The notes under the pieces are model-generated. The model did no database searches. It worked only from the letters and a program-made list of their open reading frames with translations, and was not told where the DNA came from. From Pseudopithomyces maydicus (Eukaryota; Ascomycota; Dothideomycetes; Pleosporales; Didymosphaeriaceae), in NCBI GenBank assembly GCA_026873275.1, contig JANTUC010000008.1, positions 868,001-932,000 on the forward strand: 64,000 nt of DNA, in the 5' to 3' direction. A program made the translations under genes and the position numbers. Below, in pieces: positions 22,366 through 32,152 of this stretch (position 1 is the stretch's first letter; each line of letters begins with the position of its first letter).

Positions 22366-22488
22366 TAGCTGAGCTACGTTTCGATCGTAGGTCTATTTAA
22401 TTGTTAGTCAAGTTCAGAATTGGAAATCTTAGAGATCACGTACCCTCCGGGTTATGAGCCCGGCGCGCTTCCGCTGCGCCACTCAGCT
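22366..22488 (-). tRNA. Elongator tRNA-Met (CAT) interrupted in the variable loop by a 51-nt spliceosomal-like intron
   Basis: Read on the minus strand, the acceptor strands AGCTGAG / CTCAGCT pair perfectly. The D arm is GCGC-AGCGGAA-GCGC. The anticodon arm is CCGGG-CTCATAA-CCCGG with anticodon CAT. The T arm is CTACG-ATCGAAA-CGTAG, with the ATCGAAA loop I associate with fungal elongator tRNA-Met. Between the anticodon arm and the T arm lies extra sequence. Removing 51 nt (22443-22393) leaves the standard five-base variable loop AGGAC. The removed block starts GTACGT, contains TGACTAAC 11 nt before its end, and ends TAG, like the mRNA introns of this window. It is not at the canonical 37/38 intron position, and no anticodon-loop intron is present. 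Boxes A and B and a downstream T run are intact. If the insert is not removed, this would be a tRNA pseudogene. Confidence 0.82.
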
Positions 22489-22945
22489 TTCTTGAGCTTG
22501 TTTGATGACATAATCTTCACAAAGTTAATCTATATAAGCTTACAAAAGCGAAACGCGGGAAAAACTTTTCACACTAAGCGTTGGTCATGTGGAGTGGAAG
22601 GGCTCACTAGTGGAAACAACAAATTTGTATCGCGCTAGGTGAAACGACAAACGTTATCACCCTTACAATAATTTTGTAGACTAGTGCTAGTGCTCAGAAG
22701 TAGGTGAGAGTGCATCCTCTAAAACGGAAGCAACGAACAACCGTGAGCTATAATCACAGTGATGAATTTCAGGAGGCAGTCGCATCAGAGAACCACGTGT
22801 CTTCCTGTATTTTGCCCATTGTTGTTCTCCACCTGAAACCAACACTCTCACCCTGGCACTTCACCCTTCAGAACAGCCTACACCACATTCCCAAGCCACC
22901 CGCTAGTATATTCAGAGGGCACATCCCTTCCCCGAATCACCTGTT
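22489..22945. other. Intergenic region between tRNA-Met and the 22946 gene
   Basis: About 460 bp containing the 5' flank of the tRNA gene and the promoter of the plus-strand gene downstream. No coding exon is supported. Confidence 0.5.
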
Positions 22946-23911
22946 ATGTCTTCTCGGCTGTGGACAGTATTCACAACAATGATCATCACCGGTACCATCC
23001 TTCTTCCTACCGTAGTTCCGCATGCCACCCAGGATTTGGCGGACTTGAAGACAGTCATCCTCTCCACAGCCGCAACCATAGATGCTGCACCTACCAATTC
23101 GAGCTGGGGATTCTTCGGTTCTGCGAGTCCTGCAGGTTCGCTCGTAAGTAGCCTCAACCTTGTGATGGGTCAAAGCCGATTGGGATAGGGGACAGCAGAC
23201 CTTCTTGCCAACGTCAGCACTACGATTTTGAGAGCGAAATACTTGCTGGATGTCGACAAGGTACGCTAGCTATAAAGTTCCCTTTTTTCATTTCCTATCA
23301 ACACCCAACAGATCGCATGGACTACCATTTCTCCGAACACCCCGATGCCAGACGCTGCCAGAACATCCATATCCACTGAGTCACCACCCGATCCTGTGAC
23401 AGCCTCTACACCTCCATTGAGTACATCTCTCGATGCTCCTTATCTAGATTATATTTCCACTATCCCAACGCTGGCTAATGCTCTGGTGCACCTCGGCCGC
23501 TCCTGGCACAAAGAGCTCAACAACCCTGTCGCTGAAGCGATTGGGGCCCTCCAACAGGCCATGACACAGTTCTCCTCCTCCATGCTAGAGAGTGACCTGC
23601 TGAACAGCCAGAGTATTCTTCGGACAATCCGCGCAAGTGGTACGCTCGAGAGCGCACAAGTAGCGTGGAGTAGGGCGCTGAATTTGCCTGGTGCGACAAC
23701 GAACAAGCGTGACCTGGAAATGCAGCGACCGCAACTGGGCGAAGGCCCGTTTTATACGCACAAAGATCTGTGGGGAAAACGGCGGGATGGGAAGTGGATA
23801 TACGAAAAGGAACCACCACTAGATTGGCATGGATCATCTGGCGTGATAGATGCGGCAGCGGCTTTGAGTGGGTGGCGCTTGGAGAAGATTGGGAAGCGCT
23901 TCACTGCGTGA
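22946..23911 (+). CDS. Small protein with N-terminal signal/anchor segment, function unknown
   Basis: Three exons: 22946-23143, 23189-23260, 23312-23911; 289 aa. The first 25 residues hold a hydrophobic stretch (LWTVFTTMIITGTILLPTVV), either a signal peptide or a single membrane anchor. The body contains 'ADLLANVSTTILRAKYLLDV', then 'LGRSWHKELNNPVAEAIGAL', and a conserved-looking C-terminal block 'GEGPFYTHKDLWGKRRDGKW' with 'SGWRLEKIGKRF' at the end. I do not recognise the family. The intron choice is fixed by frame: the first intron must use the TAG at 23186-23188 to keep the LLANVSTT frame open. Confidence 0.75.
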
Positions 23912-24706
23912 TAAACCATCGTCTGTGGGCTTCGCGTTGCTGAATAGATGTCATCGTTTCTAATGGATCTTGTCCTCCACGTACTTATTTCGACATGAAC
24001 GGCTTTGCAGTGCCTGGCCTCGTGGCATATGAGAATGATGTCACAAAGAAGTCGTTTCTTGATTCAAGCAGAAACGCTGGCTCTCAAGCTGATTATTGTC
24101 CCTTTACAAGGCACGTTCCTCTCGTGGCCCCATGCACCCAGGCAGCTGCAGTGACGCATCATCAATGGGTAGCCGTTACCAGATGTAAACACACTCTTAC
24201 ATTGCAAGCTTGATCACTCCAGACGGCCCACTACTTCGTGCATACATACAAAGCCCACCTCCTTCGTCTCGCAGACGCGTGTCTTAAAGGCTAGTAAGGA
24301 CCGACGGTTGTACAGATAAGATATGGTGCAACATGTTGCGGTAGGGCTTGATAAGAAAGATGAATCTGGGATATCTCGACATGTGAAAAATTTATAGAAC
24401 CAAGAAGAGCAGAAAGAGGAAGAAAGCAATGGTTAGTGAAAAGTGAGAAAACCAGCAAGAAGAAAAACATGATTCATGAAAGACAATCCCACCAGACGCC
24501 ATGGCAATCGTTTCAAGCGCTGGGACCATTGGTAATGCCACGCATAACATGCAACCAAAACATGCAAACCGTTCCAATTCTTTTTCCTGCGCACCGGTAG
24601 ATCTCAGAACAGGAACACGCCGTGGGAAAAGAGAGTAAAGTCCAAATCCCACCAGATCCTAATACTGTTTTTCATTATTACGATGTGTATGCAATGAACA
24701 TACAGC
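23912..24706. other. Intergenic region between convergent genes
   Basis: About 800 bp between convergent 3' ends. I see no gene, tRNA or repeat. It likely consists of 3' UTRs and spacer. Confidence 0.5.
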
Positions 24707-27700
24707 TCAGACCAACACCCATTCGCTCCCTCTCTTGATGAACTTGTCTAACATGAGTGTCATATCCGCGAGAACAAAACGACAAATGTAGAAGCCGAAG
24801 AACTCGGCGGCGTGGCGAGCGCAGAGCTCAAGCCCTACATGTGTAGGGGATGAGTGTTTCAGACCAGGGTCTTCAACCTGGCGGGCGATCTGATCTGCCA
24901 TGTCTGTCAATAACGACCACCTACAAAACCGAAAGAAGTCGATGGAACGACTTACCCAGTATCTGCGCCGAATCGAACAATTTTGCCAAACTGCCCATGT
25001 AGCCCGCATTCGGGCCTTCAAAGGCCACGCTACCTACATCGCGTTTCGCTAACCTGATGTTGGGTAGGTTCGTCATTGGTAACGTAGCCATGGTCAGCGA
25101 ATCCTTTGAGACTTCTGCTGTGGCATTCTTCGTCCCAGCCATGTTACTGAGACCTACCGCAGAGTTCTTTGATCGCAGCTTTCGCCACGAAGTGAGATAG
25201 GATTTGCTCTGCGAAAGACCGCTTTTGCCATGATCTTGTGATCCGTGGGACCCTTTTTCGTTATTGCCATCGGTGGCAGTGCCAACCCCGACTGTGTATG
25301 CGTCCTTGAATAGCACCGAAACACCTTGCATCCCAACTTCGTTTCCGAGCTTTTTAGAAAGCTGCGTTTGTACTTGGTCCAATACCACCTCCAGGGCCTG
25401 CATCTCTTCCAGAACAGCATCAGCGTCAAGAGTGTCCACGGTCGATAATCTCTGTAGCGCTGCAGTGAGCAGGTCGCAGTTGGCAATCTTGTCATCCAAA
25501 TTCTTCAATTTGACGCCTTTCACTCTCCATACATCACGAGGTATGAAAAGCTTTGTTGACAAATATCCACCACGTGGGTGTGCAATGGTCTGGTAGAAGC
25601 ATCGCATAAGCCAAAAAGGACGAAGAAGATACGACTCTGGGCAGGGTTCCAGAGGTATTGGAGCATTTGCAACAGTCGCACTCGGGGAACCAGGGGAATA
25701 AGGTGAATGAATATCGCTTTCGAATAGATGCATCCCTCCACTTGGAAGGCCGTCAACATTGAATGTAGGCACACTTGGGGTAGGTGTGGGCAGGGGGGCG
25801 ATGCTGGGCTTTCGGCCTCCAAAATTGAAGGTGGCACTCATGGGTGTCGCGACTGAGCCATCTGAGCCATCAGGGCTAGAGACCGAGAGATTCCGTTGTT
25901 TCAAACTCAGTGATGACTTGTTCTTCCTAATGCCCATCGACGAGCCTTTGCCAGTTTTTGGAGATACTGGAGCGAAAGTGCTGTCATTGGATATAGCATT
26001 GCCGAGAGCTGGCGTGGCTGGTGAAACGGTAAAAGTAGTATCAGCCGGGCTAGGGATTAGAGCTTGTGGCGAAGGTGCAATGAGCCCGGACTGAGAATGG
26101 GCTGGAGGAACAGCGGGAACCTTGAAGGTCGCATCGACTACGGGCTGTGTGCTGCCAAATGTTGCAGCAGCAGCACTTTTAGGCAGTGGTGGGACTTCAG
26201 TTCGCGTCTCTCTGTCAATGTGGGTCGCTTTATCGGTATATGGTGCTGGAGGTACTGGCGGTAATGATGTTTCAATCTTCAACGATTTGAGATTTTGTGC
26301 AGACAATCGCCGACTGCGCACGGAGGCAGCTTCCTTCGAGGGACCAGAAGCTTTGGGCGTTGTCTCCGAAGCGTCGATTCCCTCCGACATTTGAGCTTCC
26401 GACACAGATGACAAGGTGCCAGACGAAGTCGACACCGGTGGCGGGGAGCTTATGGGCGCTTTTGGCTTTGATGGCTGGACGACCTCTGCAACCGTCGACA
26501 GTGATGTACCACCCGTGGTTCTGTGCGAAGATACCGAACTATTGTATGTGGCACCGGAGAAGCCACTAGAATCGGATTGACGTGGTAGTGACGATTTTGT
26601 CTGGAGGTCAAAATCAAATCCGTCCAGCATGTACTCCCTCGTGATCTCGTCAAGTAGACGCTCCTCCTCTTCTGCCTCGTCATCGAAATTGAATTCTACA
26701 CTTTCCCTGACATGCGGTAAAGGCTCACTGCGCAATTGGGTCTCCTTGTAGCGATACTTTGCTGCAGCGATAGCCTCTTCTCTTTCAGCTTCTCTCACTC
26801 GCTCTTTCGCTAGTTCTACGCTTCTCATCCTGTTCGCTCTCATCTCGGCTGAATCCGGGATGCCGTCTTCGTAGGGTTCATAACCTTCGTCGTAAGCAGC
26901 CTCCACAGCCGCATCTAGTGCAGCATCGAATTCTGCCTCCGTAGCACCGCTTGCGTTTCGAATGTGCTTCCTGCGCAACCCGCCCGGGGAGAGTGAATGT
27001 ACTGATGATGAGCAAGACGAACCGCCCGATTCGTCAATCGTGTCGAGCCACGATATAGATTCAGTGCTGTTGCCTCTTTGGTGCCCTGCTCGAGGTGGTT
27101 CTTCCAATGTCTCGCGATTGTTCAACTGAGGGTCTCTGGTGGATGAAGTGAAGGGTGAAATTGGCCGGCGAGGAGACAAGGGCGGAGGTAGGTAACTTCG
27201 ATCCATGGGTGATTCTGAGCCAATAGGTCCTAGCGCCGCGGCGTTGCCTGCAAGCCGGCCGGGCGGGGGTTGTAAGTGGAATTGGCTAGAGCCACTCATG
27301 CCCATTTGCACATCGCGAATTGCTGTTGTTATGACCGACTCGCGCTGCCCACCTGGCGGAGAAGCCCTCAGAGGTAGGTGCTGTGGGGTTCTTGATCGCG
27401 AACTGGATCTCCCATACCTATCATCATCGTCTATTGGCCGATCATCAACGATTCTGGTGATGGTCGCTGTCTCGATGATGGGTTCTTCGTCGTCTGCGCC
27501 CAGTAGCATGGACCGTCCCGCTTCTAGTGATTCGTTACTCATGGGTCGCGCGGGCAGTGATTTCCCACTCGAGGAGTGATAGCCTGGATCTAGCCGCTTA
27601 AGCTCCTCAATGCGATTGGTATAAGTCACACGCTGAGACAGTTAGCGCTTCGCAGCTACTTGCAAACGGTGGCGTTTGCCAAACTCACAATGGCGTCCAG

Positions 27701-28930
27701 TTTCCGTTTGTCTTCCTCGCCCGTGCTTCGTATCATGACCTGCTGCAACAGCTTGCAGGCATCCCCGTAGGCCTCCATGGCACCTTCAAAGTTTTGCGCA
27801 TTGTCCAGCAAGACTGCAGTGTTCGCCTTCTGCAGCGCGCGTGAAAGCATGGTCTTCTTGTCCTTCTCCCTCCGCTCCCTTGTGCGCGGAGGGGTACCCT
27901 GGGCGCCGTCGTCCAGGCGGCTGCTGGCGTTGCTCTCGCTCCGGTCTCTGTGTTCCTGGTCTACCGAGAAAGTCCTTTCGTGGATGGCGCTCTGCGCCGG
28001 TCTCGGTGGGGGCTCCCTTGCGGATGCTGGAGAGGGACGGACGGCTGCCAATGCCCGGGATGCGCCCGAGTTCGCCCTGTACCTCGCTTCCGACTCGAGC
28101 ACACTCACCGGCGGCGATCCCAGCGACGGCCTCCCCAGAATCCGGTCCGCCTTTGTCCGCGAGGGTGGCCGCTGTCCGGGTGGCGGGCGGGGCTTCGAGT
28201 TGAAGTAGTCGGCGGAGGGAGCGGTCAGATCACTCGCGGGGGCTGTGAGCGGGCTGTTGGGATTGTAGACGGTCGCGGGGAGGAGGGGCAGGACGGGGAC
28301 GTGCGGAGGGCCTATGTGCGAGCTGTTGGGGCGGTACACGGGCGAGTGGGGGCTCGAGGCGGGCTCGTGGTCGTCTTGGTCGGGGCGTGGTCGGGGTGGT
28401 GAGGGTGAGAGCGGACGGGCTGCGACGCCATTGACGTGGGAGAGCGACTGCGACTGCGACTGCTGATGGCGCGAGGCGGAGGCGGAGGCGGAGGTGGTGG
28501 TGGTGGTGGCGGCGGCGGCGTTGGGGTTGGAATTGGGGTTGGGGTTGGGGCTTGCGTGTGGACGTGGGCGTGGGTGCGGTTGTGGATGCGGGTGCGGGTT
28601 TGCGAGGTGGAGCGGCCTGTCCTTGTCCCTGAGCAGCGTGGGCGAGGCCACCGTGCTCTCGGTGCTCTGCGACCAGCGGTTGAGATTGGCAATTCCCTCC
28701 CTGAAGACCCCTAAGGCGTCGCCAGCGCCGGCGGCTGCGCTACTGCGACGTCTGGCTCCAGGCGGTGTGGATGCGCTGTGGGGTTTGGACGGATCCAGGA
28801 TAGGGTCCCTGAACGAGGCGGAGCGGTGGACGGTGACGGTGGACGAGGACGAGAGCGAATTGCTGCGCGAGGGGCGGCGGCGGGGCGGGCCAGCAATGTC
28901 TGCGGCGGGCGATGAGGTGAAGAGGTTCAT
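24707..28930 (-). CDS. Large MIT-domain protein with long disordered regions
   Basis: Exons: 28930-27689, 27632-24956, 24903-24707; 1371 aa. A microtubule-interacting-and-transport (MIT) three-helix domain spans about residues 365-430. It begins 'SRALQKANTAVLLDNAQNFE', continues 'GAMEAYGDACKLLQQVM', and crosses intron 1 into 'RVTYTNRIEELKRLDP'. MIT domains usually bind ESCRT-III tails, so an endosomal or membrane-trafficking role is likely but inferred. Before the MIT domain is a low-complexity region with HP/RP/NP dipeptides, poly-Thr and Ala/Ser alternation. After it come about 550 disordered residues, then an ordered C-terminal domain starting 'YLLRPFWLMRCFYQTIAHPR', ending 'FFGFYICRFVLADMTLMLDK'. 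The start is the ATG at 28930, because the codon two positions upstream is not ATG. Confidence 0.82.
28480..28580. repeat. GC-rich microsatellites inside the MIT-protein gene
   Basis: Simple repeats of GGC/GGT and TTGGGG-like units encode the poly-Thr, Ala-Ser and Asn-Pro dipeptide runs of the N-terminal region. They remain in frame, consistent with a tolerated disordered segment. Confidence 0.7.
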
Positions 28931-29700
28931 GGCCAAACGGGTGGGCTGATTGCTGCTGTTCCAGTCGCGCTGTCTCAGTGCCGGTCGCTATTCATGCACC
29001 ATGCACGCGTCTTCCCGCATGGCGGCGTGTGCAGGAACCGCGCGGAGCAGTGCGGGAGGCAGCGGGCGCGGAAGGCGAAGATGCTGCGGTGCTGCGGTGC
29101 TGCGGTGCTGCCAAAGTGTCCTGCTGTGTATCCGGGAGGCTTGCTAGGGGTCCTCTCGCGGTGGAGAAGCGCCGGTAGCCACGGCCAGCTTGTGTGCCAG
29201 GGGGTGTTCGACGCCCGCCCGGAGCAGCTAGCGTCAGGAGCGAGCCCGCCCCAGCGTCGCCGAGAAGAGCAGAGAGAGAGGCCATGCACCGGCGATCACC
29301 CGGACTCCAGCAGCAGAGCCCGCAGAGCCCGCAGAGCCCGCAAAGCAATCTCACCCTGACCCCGACCCACGCCACTGCTCACCACATCCGCTGCCCTCTG
29401 TAAAGCCCGCCCGCCCCGTCGGACTCGACCCATACGCGCTAGGGAGCAACTCCTACATCCAGGCCTTGCCCTTTGCACTCTGCACTCTGCACTCTGCACT
29501 CTGCACTCTGCTCACCCTCTGCACCTTTTGCGCACGAGTCTACGCGATGCCTACAGTACGTGATGCCTTTGTCAAGCTGATCTACATACCGTCGCCCTTC
29601 ACCCCCTACCCTTTACCCGCTGCCCGTCCCCTGTGCGCCGCCACCATGATTCAGCGTGCCCGACTCCCATGCCCAGCCCAGCTGCTTTGCATCGAGACGC
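28931..29700. other. Intergenic region with short tandem repeats
   Basis: About 770 bp of GC-rich promoter/spacer between two minus-strand genes. It contains three local tandem arrays: GGTGCTGC units near 29090-29112, GCAGAGCCC units near 29315-29342, and five copies of GCACTCT at 29475-29509. No coding region is supported. Confidence 0.55.
29475..29509. repeat. Tandem heptamer (GCACTCT)5
   Basis: Five perfect adjacent copies of GCACTCT, followed by a degenerate GCTCACCCTCTGC. It lies downstream of the CSN3 stop codon side and upstream of the MIT gene promoter. Confidence 0.9.
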
Positions 29701-31594
29701 TCAGCGCATATCTCCCATAATGTCCTCCTCCATGTCCCCATCGTCAAACGTGACATCCATGGCGTCCGAACCGCCTGTTGCGCCCGCCCCACTCTTCTTC
29801 TTCTGCCGCTTGATGAACTCGACGTATTCCTTGGTGATGCTCAGCCGATAGTCGGCGTTTTTGACCTGCTCGGCCAGCATGTTCGTCCGCTGCGTCTGAT
29901 CAAACAGTGCATGCTGCTGCTGCTTCTCCGTCTTGGCAAGGGGTCCGAGTGTGGGGTCGAGATAGAAACGTAATACGGCGCCTGCAAATCAATCAGCTTC
30001 CATGGTGAACTTGCTGCTCCGAACATTCGCCCATCTCGCCTTGCGTCCCCCACTCTAAACACATGTGGAGCGCTACACTTACCTGCAGCCGAGTCATCGA
30101 GACGCGCATTCAACAAGCCTTGCTGGATCAGTGAGTCCACAAACGTGGTCACTTGTTCCACGCTGCTGCCCACGCTGCTCGCAATATTGGACACCGGAAT
30201 AGCCGAGAAGGTACGTGACAGTCGGGAGAGGTAGGCACGGTTCTGGTGCTCCACAAGCTCCTCGACCAAGCCTGTGTTGCCGTCCTGTCCGTCGGTAAGC
30301 ATGATGGTATGAAACAGACAAACATGTTTCATCCATAGCGCCCGATGATAGAACAGACTTACCTCGGCCCATATGTCTGTGCCCGCATTGACCTGTGCTT
30401 TCAGTTTTGGAAGGTTGTTCAACTGCTGGAAAGCATCCGCAAGCGCCTCATACGCTTTGGAAGAACTCTTGCAGCTCTTGAACGCAGTGTTGTTCATTGT
30501 CCGTGGCGGCGTCTTGTACTATAACATGTTAGCTCAGGGCATCTGACAAAATCGAAGGATTTCACCTACCGAACGATTCACCAAACAGCTGATCAGTACC
30601 CACTTCTTGTACGCCTCAAGCATCAATCCGTTCAAAGCGTTTTGCGCAGGTGTCACCAACACGTGTTCCAAGAAGTGTAGAGCCTTTTTGAACTGCCTCT
30701 CTCCCAGATACGCCATTGCTCCCAAGACATAATACTCTTGTAGGTCGGAAAGGCCAATCTTGGAACTATGACCTGATTTCGAATTGATGTATTCTCCGCT
30801 ACCAACGCTGTCCGAAGCGACGACAGAATACTCCAAATCTTCCAATGTCTCTTTCGCGATGGAAGTAGGGAGGCTGTGTATGTAATTATCCAGAACAGGC
30901 AGAGCTGCCTTGTATGACCTAGTTTCCATACACAGCTGGATGAAGCGAAGGTGGGCCGATGTGAAAGTGCCCGTAGAAGGGTCGAGGCGGAACATTGCGG
31001 ATCGGATGGGCGAGATAGCAAGGGCAGACTGTTACAGCGTCAGCAAGCCATGGCAGAGTTCGGCGAGCGACAGAAAAGGTCGGAGATGCTTATGGCATCA
31101 ACGTACAGCATTTGCGCCGCGTGCCATTTGCTCGGCGTAGTCTACCAGCTTCCTCCATTGATCTCCAGCGTAGCGCATTTGTATAGGGTCAAACGACTCT
31201 AGAAACAGCACCAGGGCATTCCATAATGAGCTCCCAGGTTGGAGCTGGTCTGGGCTTTTTTTGTTGGCCGCTTCGATGCGGTGTCGTAGGGTATAAGCGT
31301 AGGCTATAGCGTTGGTCGTGGGGTTGAGCACCTACTAATAGTTAGAAGGGTACGGCGAGGACGCGCGACAGGGAAAGCTGGGCATGGCATGGTGTAGTAA
31401 CACGAAATGTTCCTTAACTGGCATACATTTAGGGGATCTTGCGGTGAATCTGCGCCCTTTAGAAATTGTGCTTGGGTCAAGCCACTGATCTGCTTGACAA
31501 ACTCGCGAGCCTGTCTATCATACTCGCGCCGCTGCTCGAGCTGAGGAGCGTCTGGTTGGAAGCTCAGAAGAACAGCGACAAGGTCTGCGGACAT
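29701..31594 (-). CDS. csn3: COP9 signalosome subunit 3 (CSN3, PCI domain)
   Basis: Subunit of the COP9 signalosome, the complex that removes NEDD8 from cullins. Six exons: 31594-31427, 31331-31107, 31028-30570, 30518-30363, 30284-30083, 29981-29701; 496 aa. The N-terminal helical repeat region begins MSADLVAVLLSFQ and contains 'LRFIQLCMETRSYKAALPVL', 'LQEYYVLGAMAYLGERQFKK' and 'ALHFLEHVLVTP'. The PCI domain is in the C-terminal half: 'AFQQLNNLPKLKAQVNAGTD', 'RTFSAIPVSNIASSVGSSVE' (winged helix) and 'LIQQGLLNARLDDSAAGAVL'. The tail is acidic (DVTFDDGDMEED). The PCI layout is shared with proteasome subunit Rpn3, but the length and the tail fit CSN3 better. Confidence 0.85.
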
Positions 31595-32152
31595 GGTGAG
31601 GTAGACTCTTGAGAGCGATTATATGGAGAAGTTGTAGCGCGGTAGTATCGAGGAACGCGGGGCGTAAGCAGGCACGCGCACCTGCCCGGGGAGCGTGAAC
31701 GATGGGTCGAGAGATTGATGAGAGCTCAAGAGACAATCTGCAGCTTTGAGAGTGCAATTCCGCGGCTCAGAGGGTCAATCGGTTGTGTAGGTTGGATTTG
31801 GGTGAGGTCGTGTATAATGTAAAGCTCCCGAGGTCGCAAGCTCTAGGCTACGACTCCCCGCCATGCTGGCGGCCCCGGGGAGCCCACCGCCACATGTGGC
31901 GTCTATCCACTCACCTCAGCCGCGCTTCGCCTTGGCTCTCTCAACCTGTCCAGCCCAGCATTCATGGACCCCTTACTTAGGAAGACCAAGACAAACATAA
32001 AAACGAGACCGTCGTCAGAAGCTGAAGTAATGTATGTTCGTCGATTCATTTCTTTCGTGCAAAAAAAGACCAGAAAAAAAAAGAGAAACGCTGAAGCAAT
32101 GCAACCAAGCCCTGGAGGCGCCACCTTCTCAGTGCACATAACCGAAGTCTGT
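31595..32152. other. Intergenic region (CSN3 promoter and BUB1 3' flank)
   Basis: About 560 bp without a supportable gene. It carries the CSN3 promoter and an A-rich stretch near 32060-32090. Confidence 0.5.

Noticed and set aside
22946..23190. Unspliced reading of the first exon to the TAG at 23186
   Set aside because: It would end the protein early, and the spliced model joins two clearly coding frames.
28436..28949. Gly/Val-rich open frames on the plus strand opposite the MIT gene
   Set aside because: They arise from reverse-translated simple repeats and have no splice or homology support.
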